Assembly: GCF_047948215.1 (NCBI RefSeq) | Contig: NC_134456.1 | Span: forward strand, 81,210,515 to 81,274,514 | From: Lycorma delicatula | Lineage: Eukaryota; Arthropoda; Insecta; Hemiptera; Fulgoridae | Direction of reading: 5' to 3' | DNA length: 64,000 nucleotides | In this document: piece after piece, positions 1 through 11,409 of the stretch | Layout: each line of letters starts with the position of its first letter | How positions within the stretch are numbered: the first letter of the stretch is position 1 | Translations under genes and position numbers: made by a program | The notes under the pieces: model-generated | Databases searched by the model: none | What the model saw: the letters and a program-made list of their open reading frames with translations, nothing else | What the model was told of the DNA's origin: nothing

Positions 1-569
1 CTTTACCGGAGGTCGTCTTTTAGATCCTTTAAATTTGATAACACAACACAGTCATCAGTTTGGCCTATGCGAACACAAATTACTATCGCCTTCGTATGGC
101 CTCTTCTAACCACTCTATTTACAATCATTCTGACCCAATAGGGGAAGACACCCTTTATGTAACGGGTTCGGTCGCCATGCCAACCGTTCCGTAAAGCCCT
201 AATGGGCTTTACCGGAGGTCAGCTTCAAAACCTCGACAAAAGGGATCTCTCTGCCTTGTTCTTGCCACAGTTAGCATGCCACCGATGCGAATGCCACATG
301 TGACATACCCATCGGTGTACTACAACCAAATAGATAACTCTTTAAAAACAAAACACAAGTCGAAGTCAACGCTGAATAGACTACTAGAAGTAATTGAAAT
401 CACAACTACCAACCCGAAATAAGAAAAGGTTGAGTTCAGCACGCAATGTTAGCGCAAAAAATAACACGAAAACAAGAAACAATAACAAAATATAAAAACA
501 AAACCGTAAACCACACGACAATATAAAAAAAAAAAAAGAAAAGTAAGATAAGTTAAATCCAAGCGGACC
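1..569. repeat. Family F repeat, two partial units
   Basis: Contains two diverged partial copies of a unit whose hallmarks are a 'ggggaagacacc' block, a 'gccctratgggctttaccgg' block about 60 bases on, and a 'gccaccgatgcgaatgcc' block. Related copies lie at 1236-1345, 4866-4963, 37455-37690 and 37935-38130, all in the same orientation. It is GC-richer than its surroundings. The class is not recognised. It could be untranslated sequence of the R1-type LINE next to it, or an independent tandem repeat that acts as a landing site. Bases 450-569 are A-rich and carry nothing I recognise. Confidence 0.6.
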
Positions 570-1235
570 CTACACTCTTTCGCCAGTCCTTTGCCTTGCC
601 AAGTAAATGAGTAAATTTTCAACGATCGTCCAGTCGGTCCGGTTCCTCCAACCTACACGGAAATCTAACGCGGACCCGATAATATCGAGCCGGCAAATAG
701 TCTCCGTGCGCATTAGTTCTTACTTAGGGCATACATAAAGAACATGACAGGCATCGTCCAACTGCCCACATTGTGGACACATACCGGAGTCCACCAGCCC
801 AAGTCTCCGCAATCTGTCTCCGAAATCGCCATGCCTAGAAAGAAATTGCGTCACGTACTTGTTAGGGTATACCCAAGAGGCGCTCCGCAAACCAACATCT
901 GGAAAGAGATCATGATATAACTTCCTCTTTCTGTTTCATCCCATCTAGCCTGCCACAAAGCATTGCCATGTTGTTCAATTTCTCGCACTTTCTCTAAAGT
1001 CAATTCACCAGACTTCTTAGCAACATAACACTGTTGCTTCTCAGACGCAATCAAATTTATCGGTTTCACGCTTGCAATCACCAAGATTGCCTCCTGTGAA
1101 ATCGTACGGTAACCACCTGTTACCGTTAACAATATAAGGTGTTGAGCCCTTAATAGTATATCCCGATAGCTTTTGAATTTTAGTTTATCCGCCCAAACAG
1201 GCCCAGCGTATAGCATAATAGCGTTGCATACGCCC
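570..1235 (-). pseudogene. R1-clade LINE ORF2, C-terminal end, broken
   Basis: On the minus strand one frame runs from about 1235 down to 570 with a single internal stop near 728. It begins with an LYAGPVWA segment, then the post-RT region (YRTISQEAILVIASVKPINL), a TQFLSRHGDFGDRLRRLGL segment, and a zinc-knuckle-like CPQCGQLDDACHVLYVCP. That order is typical of the region after reverse transcriptase in R1/TRAS/SART-type non-LTR elements, where it is thought to bind nucleic acid. The reverse transcriptase itself is absent: the frame is cut at a stop where family F sequence begins, so the copy is truncated as well as interrupted. Clade assignment rests on motif order only. It is not functional as it stands. 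Confidence 0.75.
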
Positions 1236-1345
1236 TTATAAGGTCACAAGGTGGGTACCTTGTGACGCTTTCTGTCGCCACTCCAACCCCCCCCCCCCCC
1301 CAGCCGTTACTAGCCCTGATGGGCTTTAACGGGAACCCTTTATAA
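1236..1345. repeat. Family F repeat unit
   Basis: Shows the 'tgtgacgctttc.gtcgccac' block, a run of 14 C, and 'ttactagccctgatgggctt'. It abuts the truncated R1-type ORF directly, so F sequence lies on both sides of that LINE fragment. Confidence 0.6.
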
Positions 1346-1669
1346 GCAGTCAAATTTAACTCAAGCGTAAAAAAATAATTAACAATCGTTTCAATATTGT
1401 TTAAAAAATTATATATTAAACGGAGTTCATCAAGCCAGGAGTGTTAAATTTCAAGAAAATTTTTTACAACTATGATTATGCAAATGCGTCGTCATCGTCA
1501 AATTAGTATCATATACTGATATAATTTAAAATAGTAAAATGGTTTACATACTTCGTAATTTTAATTAAGTAAATCTGTGTATAGTGTTATCAGAGTTAAC
1601 ATTTTTTCTACATCCTCGATTATGAATGGGCTTCTAAATACTTTTTGTATGAAACAACAATAAATTTTG

Positions 1670-3130
1670 GTGCTTTTTCGTTTTACGCCCCTGTCCCACT
1701 CATCACTTTGTTCTCATTTTTTCACATAAAAATTACTTAATATATGTATTATTTTTACAATAATTGATGAATAAAAAATTAAAAAAAAGAAAAACTAGCA
1801 TGCTGTTTTATACCTGTCATTTTAAACATTCTTTATATTAACATATTTTACACATTAAAGAAATAACTCGATCATAAAAAATAATTACTGGATTTATTAT
1901 TTAAATAATCAATAAATTACTGTTAATTATTCAACGTTAGCGAGCGAAGTGACATTGGTTAAATTCGGTTTGATTATATTGATTCTGTGTACTGAGGAAT
2001 CGTACTTATATCAGCATTACCAAACCAAACATGTTTGGTTTAAACATAATAAAACACACTAACCTACTGAACCGAAATATAAATAATGTATGTCAAAAAA
2101 AATTTTATTTCACTGAATAGAATTCAGTAATCTGTTTTAATATAATATTAAACAATTCTTCATTTTTATGCCTATTGTGCCGTAAGAATTCCCACAAACA
2201 CGATTCCAACATTTGTCAAGCGATTCCACTTTCCCTCTTTTTACGTTATTTGGAATAAGCCCTCAGATGTTTGATATTTTGTTTAAAAGCTTCGGTGAGG
2301 GGATCAACAAAATTTTCTTAGTGATTTACGGTATAATGTTGAAAATTATATCCATCCAAATGAGAATACCATCATAGGCTTTCCATTTGTCAGACATTAT
2401 GGTTCATCATTTTTCAACGCATGCTGTTATCGCCTCAATTAACGTAACTTTGGTACGATCCGGAACAGCGTTCATGAAACAATCACGTGTTTCTTTGCAC
2501 ACCTCCAAACACCACTGATTTTGAAGAATTCTGCCTCTATTGAACTTTATTTTTAAATTTGATGATTCATCTACGTCTACTATTGCTGGACCGCCTATCT
2601 TTTTTGTGTTTTTTTAATAAATGATCATTACATACCTCTCCCAGGTACATTTTGAAATCCGTTATCACTTTACTTGGCATTTTCAATTCTCTCGAACAAA
2701 ACTTAGTTATTACATATTCACGAGCCCAACAGTGTATAAACAGCACAATGTTTTGTAACGATAGTTTCTCTATCCGCGATCCATCTGATTTTCTCAAACC
2801 AAATTCTTCTGTGCATGATCTTTTCTTATACATTCAATACGAATGTTTTAAATTAAATTTCAGTTTCATTTGATAGTTTTTTGATTGAAAAAAATTTGCA
2901 GCGCTCTCTGCGTCATTGATATCAAAATAACAGAAATAAAGATATGTGATAGTTCCATAACGTCTGTCTTTAGACTAATCAAATAACAAAATAACATTAT
3001 TTTTATTGAGTTATAGGGTTATTACGGTATTTTTATAATTTTTAATTCAGCAGTTATAAAACATACTATATTAATTAATTTTTATGTGAAAAATGTAAAA
3101 AAAAGTGGGAGGGCGTTAACGAAAACGTAA
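1670..3130 (-). mobile_element. Merlin-superfamily DNA transposon, decayed
   Basis: Bounded by inverted ends. The left end reads 'tttttcgttttacgcccc', then 'cacataaaaattacttaata' further in. The right end is its reverse complement ('ggcgttaacgaaaa' preceded by 'tttttatgtgaaaaatg'). The inverted ends extend over 100 bases with mismatches. The interior encodes an ISXO2-like transposase on the minus strand. Subterminal sequence near 1930-1975 ('gttagcgagcgaagtg') recurs in the shorter relative at 60245-61086. Exact termini and target duplication could not be fixed by eye. Confidence 0.75.
2160..2833 (-). pseudogene. ISXO2-like (Merlin) transposase, broken
   Basis: An open segment at 2567-2833 gives the pre-catalytic region (IEKLSLQNIVLFIHCWAREY, then PSKVITDFKMYLGEVCNDHL). 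After frameshifts the minus strand continues with VDESSNLKIKFNRGRILQNQ, ETRDCFMNAVPDRTKVTLIE, then two stops and MSDKWKAYDG. A final VESLDKCWNR segment near 2200-2230 corresponds to the family's C-terminal VESLW block. This order (N-terminal helix, D-E-S acidic motif, NRGR, PDRT, SDKW) matches ISXO2/IS1595-like DDE transposases of Merlin elements, which excise and insert DNA between terminal inverted repeats. There are several frameshifts and stops, so the copy is dead. The same protein is represented at 33779-34018, 37692-37922 and 60740-60905. Confidence 0.75.
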
Positions 3131-4415
3131 CTAAATTTTTCTTGGAAAGTTTAGTTATGGGTTTGATACTACTTTAAGGTTTTTGAGTAAAAAAGACATA
3201 CTTTGACTGTAAGCTACAATAAATAACAAAATATAATTCAATAAAATACTACCATGTAAGTTAACTCTGCGATAATGAAAGATTCCATTGTTCTTTGACT
3301 CGTTAAAATAATTCAACTAAGATTAAAAGAATTGCAGGGATAGACAAACGCATTCCACACTTTCTATCTAGTGAATGCTTGTATTTCACGAGATAAGATG
3401 GGATGGAATAAATTATGTTTTTTTTTTTTTTAATTATACATTTTCACAATTTGTAAACTTCGTTGCGGCGTTAGTTTTTCCACGATCATTTGTCAGTGCT
3501 CACATGATGTTTTGTCATCTTGATGACAAAACAAAACAAATAACAGCTATCTCTATCAAAAGTTCTATCACTAAAAAAAACACCCATTAAATTACTTATT
3601 ATATAATATATTAATTGAAGTAAATTTTTTTTCATCTTAAAGAAATTAATTATCAAACTTATTTCTAATTTTAATTTATTTTTATTTCTGTAAATGTTTT
3701 GTTTCTTTATTTATTTTCTTTCTTTATTTCTGTAATTTTATTGTGATTTTCAGAATAAGAGAGATACAATTAAACTGCTGTTTTTGTTTTTTTTTTTTAA
3801 TGCAGAAATTACTTGCTTAGTAGTTTGTTTCATGTAGCCTATTATTTAAACTAGTATTTAAAATATTATTTTTATGTAAGTTTGTTTCCCACTACTGAAT
3901 CTAATTAAAATACATTCCACGGTCACAAATGTATATGGAATTGTTAAATAAATAAATTGTAGCTTTTCTTGTTATGAAACAATAGTTTGATTATATAATC
4001 AAAACGTCTTTTAGAACTCTGTTTGTTTCGTTTACATTTATAAATTAATTGAAATTTAACCTTCATATAAATTTGCCGGAGACTAAATTTATCAAACGTG
4101 AACAATTTTTTTCTAATTTATTACTTAAAAAAGAAAACTAGTTGAGAAGAAAATTAAGGTAGAAGTAAGTTTGCTTTAAGAGTAGCTGTGTACTAAAGAA
4201 AAGTTTTTAAATTACACTCGAGACTAAAAATGGAGTAAAATTCTACTTAGCTTATATATTATTTATCAATGTGAGGTAAGCATCTTGAGATACAAAGTTA
4301 GAAAGAGTAAAAAGTTTTTTGACCCCCCATAAGTGAAGTACTGAAGAAGCAGTAAGGCAATCACGGACAATTACTGAGGGTTAAGGGTGACATTGGGGAA
4401 CGAAGTAACTAGATA

Positions 4416-4417
<2 letters not shown>
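3131..4417. other. AT-rich sequence, no gene seen
   Basis: No coding or known repeat signal. A 68-base segment at 3197-3264 recurs in direct orientation at 4574-4639. Confidence 0.5.
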
Positions 4418-4452
<35 letters not shown>

Positions 4453-4461
4453 ACACACACA
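4418..4461. repeat. (CA)n microsatellite
   Basis: About 22 CA units with one TA interruption. Confidence 0.95.
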
Positions 4462-4865
4462 ACATGGTAGTGTTTTTCTGTCAGGGTTGTTGTAACCGTT
4501 TTATAGTACTAAAGAATATCTAACTTAATATAACGTAACTTATTTTAATTACTTAAATAAATACCAAACTTTTCATACTTTGAACTCTAAGCTACAATAA
4601 ATAAAATATAATTCAATAAAATACTACCATGTAAGTTAAGTTTTAAGTAAAAATCCCATTGAAAAGAGTATAAATTATGAATATTCTCAAAATTGATTGG
4701 CGATTTTCTCTCGGAGTACGTTATTTCAAATATACTTTAGGTTTTCGAAACAGAGCCTACTTTTTTAACCGAATTAAAAAAAAAAATGGTTATTTATTCG
4801 AGCCTCATATATTTAGCGTAAAGTTTTTCCAGTTAATCTTATTGAAATAAATCTTGTTACAATGG

Positions 4866-4963
4866 ACGCACCCCAACCCCGTAGGGGAAGACACCCGTCT
4901 TGTGACGCTTCCGGTCGCCACAACCCACCGTTCCTAGCCCTGATGGGCTTTAACGGGAAATAC
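4866..4963. repeat. Family F repeat unit
   Basis: Carries 'ccccgtaggggaagacaccc', 'tgtgacgcttccggtcgcca' and 'cctagccctgatgggcttta' in the F order. The same order occurs at 37935-38030 with few differences. Flanking sequence at 4462-4865 and 4964-5570 is AT-rich and I recognise nothing in it. Confidence 0.7.
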
Positions 4964-5570
4964 AATCGATGCAGCTGATTTTCGTCGTGGTACCATGACG
5001 ATGAACAATTTTTTTACACACAAACAATTGGTCTGAAAATTGACAAAAAACATTTTTCGCCACCCGGCGGGTAGGTAGGGACAGTGGAAATCCTGATATT
5101 CTGTAAAAATGCGTCACGTTAGATGATAATATATGGTCTTCTGTAGAGCAGATAATGTGAGTTTCTGCCCTAGAAACATAGCACCGTTAATAAAATCATC
5201 ACAGATTGAGATATCTCGCCTTAAACCTTTCAGACCCAATATACATTATATATAATACTCAGCACTGGAAGGGACAGTAGGAATCTTATAATTCTGTATA
5301 CGTGCATCACATTACATGGTCTTGATGTCGGTTCCATTTTTTTTTTTTTTTAATTATTATTATTATTTTAATTAAATCCAGTTTAATAATTATTTTTCTA
5401 GTTGAGAATAGAAATTTTTCAAAATGTTAATCTTTTTATTTAAAGATTTATACTTATTAGTCATATGTTAAATTTATCGGCTTTTCGATTACATTATAAT
5501 TAACAGCACTTCCTAATTTGGAACCCCAGGTTGAAACAAGCAGCAAACTTCTAAAGAAATAAGGTATGCA

Positions 5571-5714
5571 GTTTCGGTATACCCCCTACATCCTACATCC
5601 CTAACAATTTGTTTTACATATTCCAAACGTTGCCTGCCTGCAAAATTTTGTAGTCTAAGTTTCACTTCCATATAAAACTACGCTCCAAACATATACTTTC
5701 AAAAATGTTTTTGG
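5571..5714 (-). mobile_element. RTE-type LINE fragment, internally deleted
   Basis: Matches two separate stretches near the 3' end of the LINE at 34258-37400: 5571-5650 resembles 34320-34398, and 5653-5714 resembles 34632-34690. About 235 bases in between are missing. It corresponds to the extreme C-terminal part of the reverse transcriptase ORF, in antisense. No target duplication was seen. Confidence 0.75.
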
Positions 5715-5779
5715 TTTTCTACTGTGGAAAGGTTGACTCCGTTGAATATATAGTCTTCAGCTGCCACCACTGAGAGCAA

Positions 5780-6195
5780 TTGCGGGCAGAATGTTATCAA
5801 ACTCTGGGACATCTAGATCCTGATAACGTTATAGGCTGCTCGCTCAGGTCCAGAAGGAGCTGAGCTGTGGTGTAGGCGCATGATCACGAACATCATCAAG
5901 GGTAACTGGTGGGTGGGTAGTGGGTGAAATTCACCCACTATCCACTCGAAAGCGGACAGCGGGGCCCACCCGGGTCGTCGCCTGCCGATGACTCCCGGTG
6001 AACGTCAGATCCTGCTGCTCAGAAACCGGCAGTACGTGTATCCTGTATCCGTCGTATAGGAACCGTGTTCATACCTCACGGCCAGGTCCAGTTCCTATGG
6101 GTAGAAGGGGGAGGTTTTTTATTCGGTGAGAGCCCGACACTACCGTCTGTTGCGGGCGGACGGTTGCTGGCAGAGCTTTTTCCTCCTCATACGAG
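5780..6195 (+). mobile_element. R1-clade LINE ORF2 C-terminus and 3'UTR, decayed
   Basis: A GC-rich island in AT-rich DNA. The plus strand reads LGHLDPDNVIGCSLRSRR and, after stops and a frameshift, MITNIIKG. That resembles the closing helix region of R1-type ORF2 proteins; compare the ending at 40260-40430. It is followed by about 270 bases of GC-rich noncoding sequence and an A-rich end near 6190. A 5'-truncated insertion is likely, but I could not find the target duplication. The clade call is tentative. Confidence 0.5.
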
Positions 6196-7462
6196 AAACG
6201 AGAAAAAAACACACTTAATTGAAAATATTTATCATTTTATTTAAATGTAATATTTTTTGTTTATTTAATTCAATTAATCAAACTAAAGTGCGCGTGCATA
6301 TCGTATTTCATTCATGCGGGTATGACAGTACCACTTTAAATACTTTTTTTACACTTTAAATATTATTCATTCATTTAATTCTACAGCTCATAAAAAAAAA
6401 TCCCAAAAAATTGAGCTATGACAGTGAAAAAACGTTTTTTCGAAATATCGGAAAAGGTGGATTAAATAAAGCATAACAAAAAACTGCAAATTACCTTCAA
6501 TTTAGCAGTAAAGAATATTTCTAAAAATCGTAAATTTAAATTTACCTAAGAAATTTTCCTTTGGTCTCGAAACGATAAAGATAAGATTAAACCCGGTCAA
6601 AAGATCAAGAATAGATAAATTAATTTTTTAAAGACAACAATTACAGTTTTGGATAGCTAAAACAAACTAAAATAAGGTTAAAATTACATCAAAGAAACTT
6701 TTGGCTCAAAATATAAAATAAAGGAAAAATGTGGAAACCCAGATAAACTGGTTGCAGCCGATCATTGTAAACAAATTTCAAAATTAGTTTATTACTAACT
6801 AAAGTTTTTTTTTTGTATTGAGTTCAAGTTTTGAAAATGGAGTACATCGGAAACGCGTCAACATATGATTTAATTATGATGAAGCTAAGAAAGATAGTTG
6901 TACTCAATACAGAAATTATGACGAACTTAGCAGGAAAAGAATAAATATACATTAATTTTAAAGTTTTTTTTAGAAGATCCTTAGTAAATTGGAATTAAAT
7001 ATTCGGGAAATTTAATAACAATGATGAGGAATCTGCATGGCTAAATAAAAATATCTGATAAAATTTGTGAATTTTACATTTATAAAACATATTTGTGAAC
7101 AATAGAGAGTACCCTTTCCCTTAAATCTTGTTAAAGAAAGGGAATATTTCTTTGATGGCTAAAATGTACGCTTGAGGTAAATATTTTTCTATTATACAAC
7201 TATGTAAAAGGGGTTTGTATAAGAAAATCTGAACTATAGTATATTTATATTATTTTAAACTAATCTTTCGCTTTAGAATTGATTGGTCTGAAAGGGTACA
7301 TCTTTTAGATAACATTTATTTATTTATTTTTATAAACACAGGCACAGTAATCGTTTTGTAGTGCATTACAAATAATGTTTATTTATTAACTATATTTAAT
7401 ATTCTTTCAACTGTATTATTACGTAGTGATTTATTATGCTTTTTTTATCATTTTCAATTTTT
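6196..7462. other. AT-rich sequence, no gene seen
   Basis: No reading frame, repeat family member or structured element was recognised. Confidence 0.5.
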
Positions 7463-8407
7463 ACTTGCTTGTACGAAGTAAAGAAAGTATTGTGATTGCG
7501 AAAAATTTCGGTTTTCAGATTTCAACGGAAATATCCATTCTGACCATCCCTGAATCCATTTTGCCTAATTTCGTCGACCATCTGTATGTACGTATATATC
7601 TCGCATAACTCAAAAACGATTAGCCACAGGATGTTGAAATTTTGGATTTAGGACTGTTGTAACATTTAGTTGTGCTCCTCCTTGTTTGATTGCAATCGAC
7701 TGGACCAAAAGTATCAAAAAAAAGCCAATATCAATAAGAATTTTGATTTTGGACTTTTTCTTAACTTCAGTAATAATCCATCATTGAGAGCTTTTCTACG
7801 ATATGTGGTACTTATTTTCATTGGTTCCAGAGTTATAGACAAATAAAATTTTAATTAATGATCTATTTGGATCTTACAAAGGAAAGGCATATCGGTTCAA
7901 ACCCGAATTCATCTCCTTTTTTTAACTTTTTTTTTAATTTAAATATTTGATTTATTAATAATTATTAACCTCTGATTGTAAACAAATTTTTTATGATAAA
8001 GAATAATTCAATAATATTAAAAAAAAATATCAGAAGTTATTAATGAAATAAAATTTTATGTACTTTTCATTTAAAAAATATTTGATATGTAATTTAATAA
8101 GCATTTAACAGTGGTTCCCAAACTTTTCCGAGTCGCGGCGCCCTTTTTAAATCAAAATTTTTCCATGGCGTCCTATCCAAAGTAAAAGTATTACTATTCA
8201 TAAGTAAGAGATAAAAATAAATAAAACTCGTGTATCTTCGTTAATATTTTTTTTACTTTATTAACATTATATTAATAATTATAAATGTTTTGGTTCAATT
8301 AATTATGAAGCTTATGTAATATTACGCGGCGCCCCTGTGAAGAGGCCGTGGCGCACAGTTTGGGAATCACTGGCGTACAAGGAAATCAAGTGATGTCCAC
8401 ATCAGAT
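7463..8407 (+). mobile_element. Family P element, copy 1, with nested MITE
   Basis: One end reads acttgcttgtacg. The inverted partner gcgtacaaggaa lies at 8373-8384 and is followed by the palindrome tgatgtccacatca. The interior matches the other P copies (blocks near 'gaaaaatttcggttttcaga', 'ccatcctgaatcc' and 'aaaaacgattag'). A 264-base hAT-type MITE sits at 8109-8372. This copy lacks the central block of the long copies at 13975-15650 and 49321-50466. The element class is discussed under findings; rolling-circle (Helentron-like) is my inference. Confidence 0.75.
8109..8372. mobile_element. hAT-type MITE with 8-bp target duplication
   Basis: Terminal inverted repeats: 'cagtggttcccaaactttt' at the left and the complement of 'cacagtttgggaatcactg' at the right. 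Flanks are gcatttaa (8101-8108) and gcgtacaa (8373-8380), five of eight identical. The right copy equals the expected family P sequence, so the left copy has probably mutated. CAGTGG ends with 8-bp duplications fit the hAT superfamily. It has no coding capacity and depends on an outside transposase. A partial copy is at 34099-34245. Confidence 0.85.
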
Positions 8408-8854
8408 TATTTTTTTACTAAGTGTTTGGTGATTTTATATTTATTCTTCAATATATAATGATGATGTTTATTTGAAAATTGAAACATCTCTTTATTTTTT
8501 GATCTTAATTTTTTTCTGTAGACGGTTTAACTATTTAATTTTTTTTTTCAAAATAATGTTGAAAATTAAATAGGCTGACAAAGTACGAATGGAAAGTTTT
8601 GAAAATAATAAAAAAATTTAGTAAAATATTTTCAATGGAAAACGGTTCTTGGAATATATAAATTAAAATAATCGTTTAATTAATTTCATAATAAAATATT
8701 TGTACAGTTATCTTCAAATTAAAATAAATTAAATAAATACTTAGGGATTTACGATGTAGTAATGGTTTTTAGATTGAAAGACTAGCACATTTCAGAAAAG
8801 AAATGGTGGTTAGCCTTTAATTAAATAGCTGAGATAATCTATTTTTTTTTTTTT

Positions 8855-8964
8855 TAACCTCTGGGTCCACCGCTTGGTATTTCTTCAGAGGATGAGATGA
8901 ATGATTTGTAGCGTGTGTGAAAATGCCATGCCTAACCGGGATTCGAACCAGGGACCTCCGGATA
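8855..8964 (-). repeat. SINE family S2, partial copy
   Basis: On the minus strand it reads 'ctggttcgaatcccggtt' (a polymerase III B box), then 'aggcatggcattttcacaca', and a tail with 'tcatcctctgaagaaat'. Members also at 13580-13682, 18335-18421, 20777-20850, 32163-32314 and 33195-33350. The tRNA-like head is missing here. Confidence 0.8.
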
Positions 8965-9349
8965 ACCTGATATTAATCACAACTAATAATATTAGGTTAA
9001 GAGGTATAAAGTATAATAGTAGTAATATTAATAATGATACGGCACCAAACATATATTGGTTATCATCAAAGAATTACTAAACTTGATAAGTATCATGTTA
9101 TTTATTATAAATATAATAAAAACTTCGAATACCTTGTTAACCTGATAAAAGTCCGTAATAAAAATTAAAAATTCGGTCGAGTGGAAGAATATACTCGTAG
9201 TTTAAAACATGTAATTATCTATAAAATTGCCTATTATTATAGTTTTTTTTCTTTTTTAACAAAACCAGTAGATCTAATTTTCTTTTAATTTTTCAACAAT
9301 CTTATTGTCATTATCAAATGCAAGAGATCACTTCATCAGTGGGCGTCGA

Positions 9350-9632
9350 CTAAAAGACAGGTTTATAACAGTGTGTTACTAGATATTATGGTTGTATTCG
9401 TATTGTATTGTATACACTGTGCGGGTGTTGCATTCCAGGGTTAATCAACGAAATCCCCGTGCTCACATGTCCATCGTGGTGTTAGTTGAGTTGTGTGCGA
9501 GTCGGTGAACGGGTCAGTCGAAACCAAGGCTTGATATTACATAAAGAAGGATGTCGTCATCGAGTTATGATGGAGCTATTTTTAAATTATCATGTTATTG
9601 CAACTGTTTTAGCTTTATTTTACTTCTAAATG
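9350..9632 (+). CDS. Candidate first exon of a host gene
   Basis: A local GC-richer island in very AT-rich DNA. It holds a 'tcagtg' initiator-like site near 9337-9342, an ATG at 9551 and 27 codons (MSSSSYDGAIFKLSCYCNCF, then SFILLLN). It then meets a consensus splice donor, G|GTAAGG, at 9632/9633, leaving phase 1. The last half of the peptide is hydrophobic and cysteine-rich, so it could be a signal peptide of a secreted or membrane protein. None of this stretch matches the repeat families in the window. I cannot name the gene, and no downstream exon is recognisable here. A long first intron would be usual for an insect gene of this kind. Alternatives: a chance ATG plus donor, or an unrecognised repeat. 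Confidence 0.35.
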
Positions 9633-10053
9633 GTAAGGCTAAATTTTTTTATTATTAATTTATATATTATAATTTATGATAATATATGTATATATATATA
9701 TATATATTTACATCAGATTATATTTTATCATTGAAATTAAAGTTTTTAAAACATTTTTTTTTTTATTTATGCAATTTAAATTTTACTTGATTTATCTTTA
9801 ATTGTTTTTAGTAATATATTCTAAAACTTGAAAATTATATATTTGAAAACGTTATTCATATTTACTATTTAAAATGAAATAAATTAAAATGATTTTTTTT
9901 TTATGTTTAAACGACTGGTTTAAATGTTTATATTGATACAATTTTTTTTTTTTTTATTTCTCTTTCTGTTAATAATATACACTTCTTGGGATTAATATTT
10001 TTTTTAAATGTTTCTAAACTTAGAAAAAGCCTAATTTACATTTTTTGATGTTT

Positions 10054-10095
<42 letters not shown>

Positions 10096-10390
10096 TGTTA
10101 GTTATTACATGTACACAATAATTTAATCAAAAACCAACGTACATTTTAAAACTAAAGTCAGGATGACCTATAAATTATTCAGTTAGATTTATTTCAAATT
10201 ACACCGGCGATTTAGAGAAAAATTAAAATTAACGCATTACCCGAATTCAGTAGTTAGTCGTTTGTTTTTTCCTATACTACCTGATTATTCTACATGTTGG
10301 TTAAAATCCAGGATGGAAAGGGGTTTTCTATGAATAAAAAAAATTAACAATAAGCATTCATAACTCTGATCTATCTAATTTAATTAAAAA
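9633..10390. other. AT-rich sequence with TA tracts
   Basis: If the exon at 9350-9632 is real, this is the start of its intron. (TA)n tracts lie at about 9684-9708 and 10054-10093. Nothing else recognised. Confidence 0.5.
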
Positions 10391-11153
10391 AATCCCTTTC
10401 GGCACGCCGGAAAGCGGAGGTAGATTTCACCGGTGCTAAGTAGGAGATAAAAAAGATTTCCCTCTTAAAGTTAAGAAAAACTTCAAATTTACTGAATACG
10501 ACAATGGTTGCATGTGAAAAATTGTTTCACATATTTAGCATACAACAAGCTCCATCTTCTTACAATTTCCGCAAACTTTTGGCAATCCTTCCCCGTAAGG
10601 ATTGGTCATATCAAAAATTGTTTTAGACAAAGGTTTTAGGTAATTTTTAGAGGACTAAGAACCTTTTAAAAACGATTCGATACTGTGCCTATTAAGGGAT
10701 GATTTTGTTTTGTCTTCGAAACACCATTTTTTCCACCCCTTGGGTCAATGGTTGGTGATATCAGAAAGTTTTACTCAGATAAGTGTTTGGCCCTTATTCA
10801 GAGAATAGTAGGAACTTTAAACGAATTCGATATTTTAATTAATAAGAAAGTTATAGCGATATTTTTTTTCGATAAAGCCCCCGATCTCTACCTCGTGGTA
10901 CGATTTTGCCTATTAACGAACTCGACCGAAATTTTGGCTCGTAATATTTTATGTATCAATTTGAAAGTGATTGGCGCGAAATTATCGCAGATATTGCGAC
11001 CACAAGAAAGTGAAATATATATATATAGATGAATGTCAAATTTTTGAACTGTTAATGGCTTTGGGATCTGCGGGATGTGAAACGCGAAGATATGTCGAAT
11101 TTTTTCGGATTTCGAATCATGGTACCGATTACAATAGGTTCTTATAAATCTAC
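10391..11153 (-). mobile_element. Family D element, copy 1
   Basis: Inverted relative to copies at 24818-25442, 45739-46779 and 48481-49260. Read on the minus strand it ends with 'gaaatctacctccgctttcc' followed by a bulged hairpin (ctttccggc / gccgaaag) and 'ggatt'. Its start lies near 11140 ('attgtaatcggtaccatgat'). Shared interior blocks include 'tatcgctataactttcttat', 'gaattcg' and 'ggtggaaaaaatgg'. The apparent 94-codon frame at 10748-11032 is not conserved in the other copies, so I do not annotate it as a gene. Confidence 0.75.
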
Positions 11154-11409
11154 ATATACACGAAAAAATTAAAATTATGCTAAATTTTTTTTTTAAAAAT
11201 TTAAAATACGAGGAAAAAAAAATTATATATAGATTGCGGCATCCTAAAGCTGCATAATGCTCTCAAATACGAATTCTACATCGCCTTATCACATATTATT
11301 AAAATGATCAGTAATTATAAATTAATATGTGTCGTTCTGAGTTAAGTCGAGTAAAGCTTAATAAAATAATATACAGAGTGTTTCGGGACGTATTCCTGGA
11401 ACTTCAGGT

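Noticed and set aside
10748..11032. 94-codon frame
   Set aside because: It lies within family D and is not kept in the other three copies.
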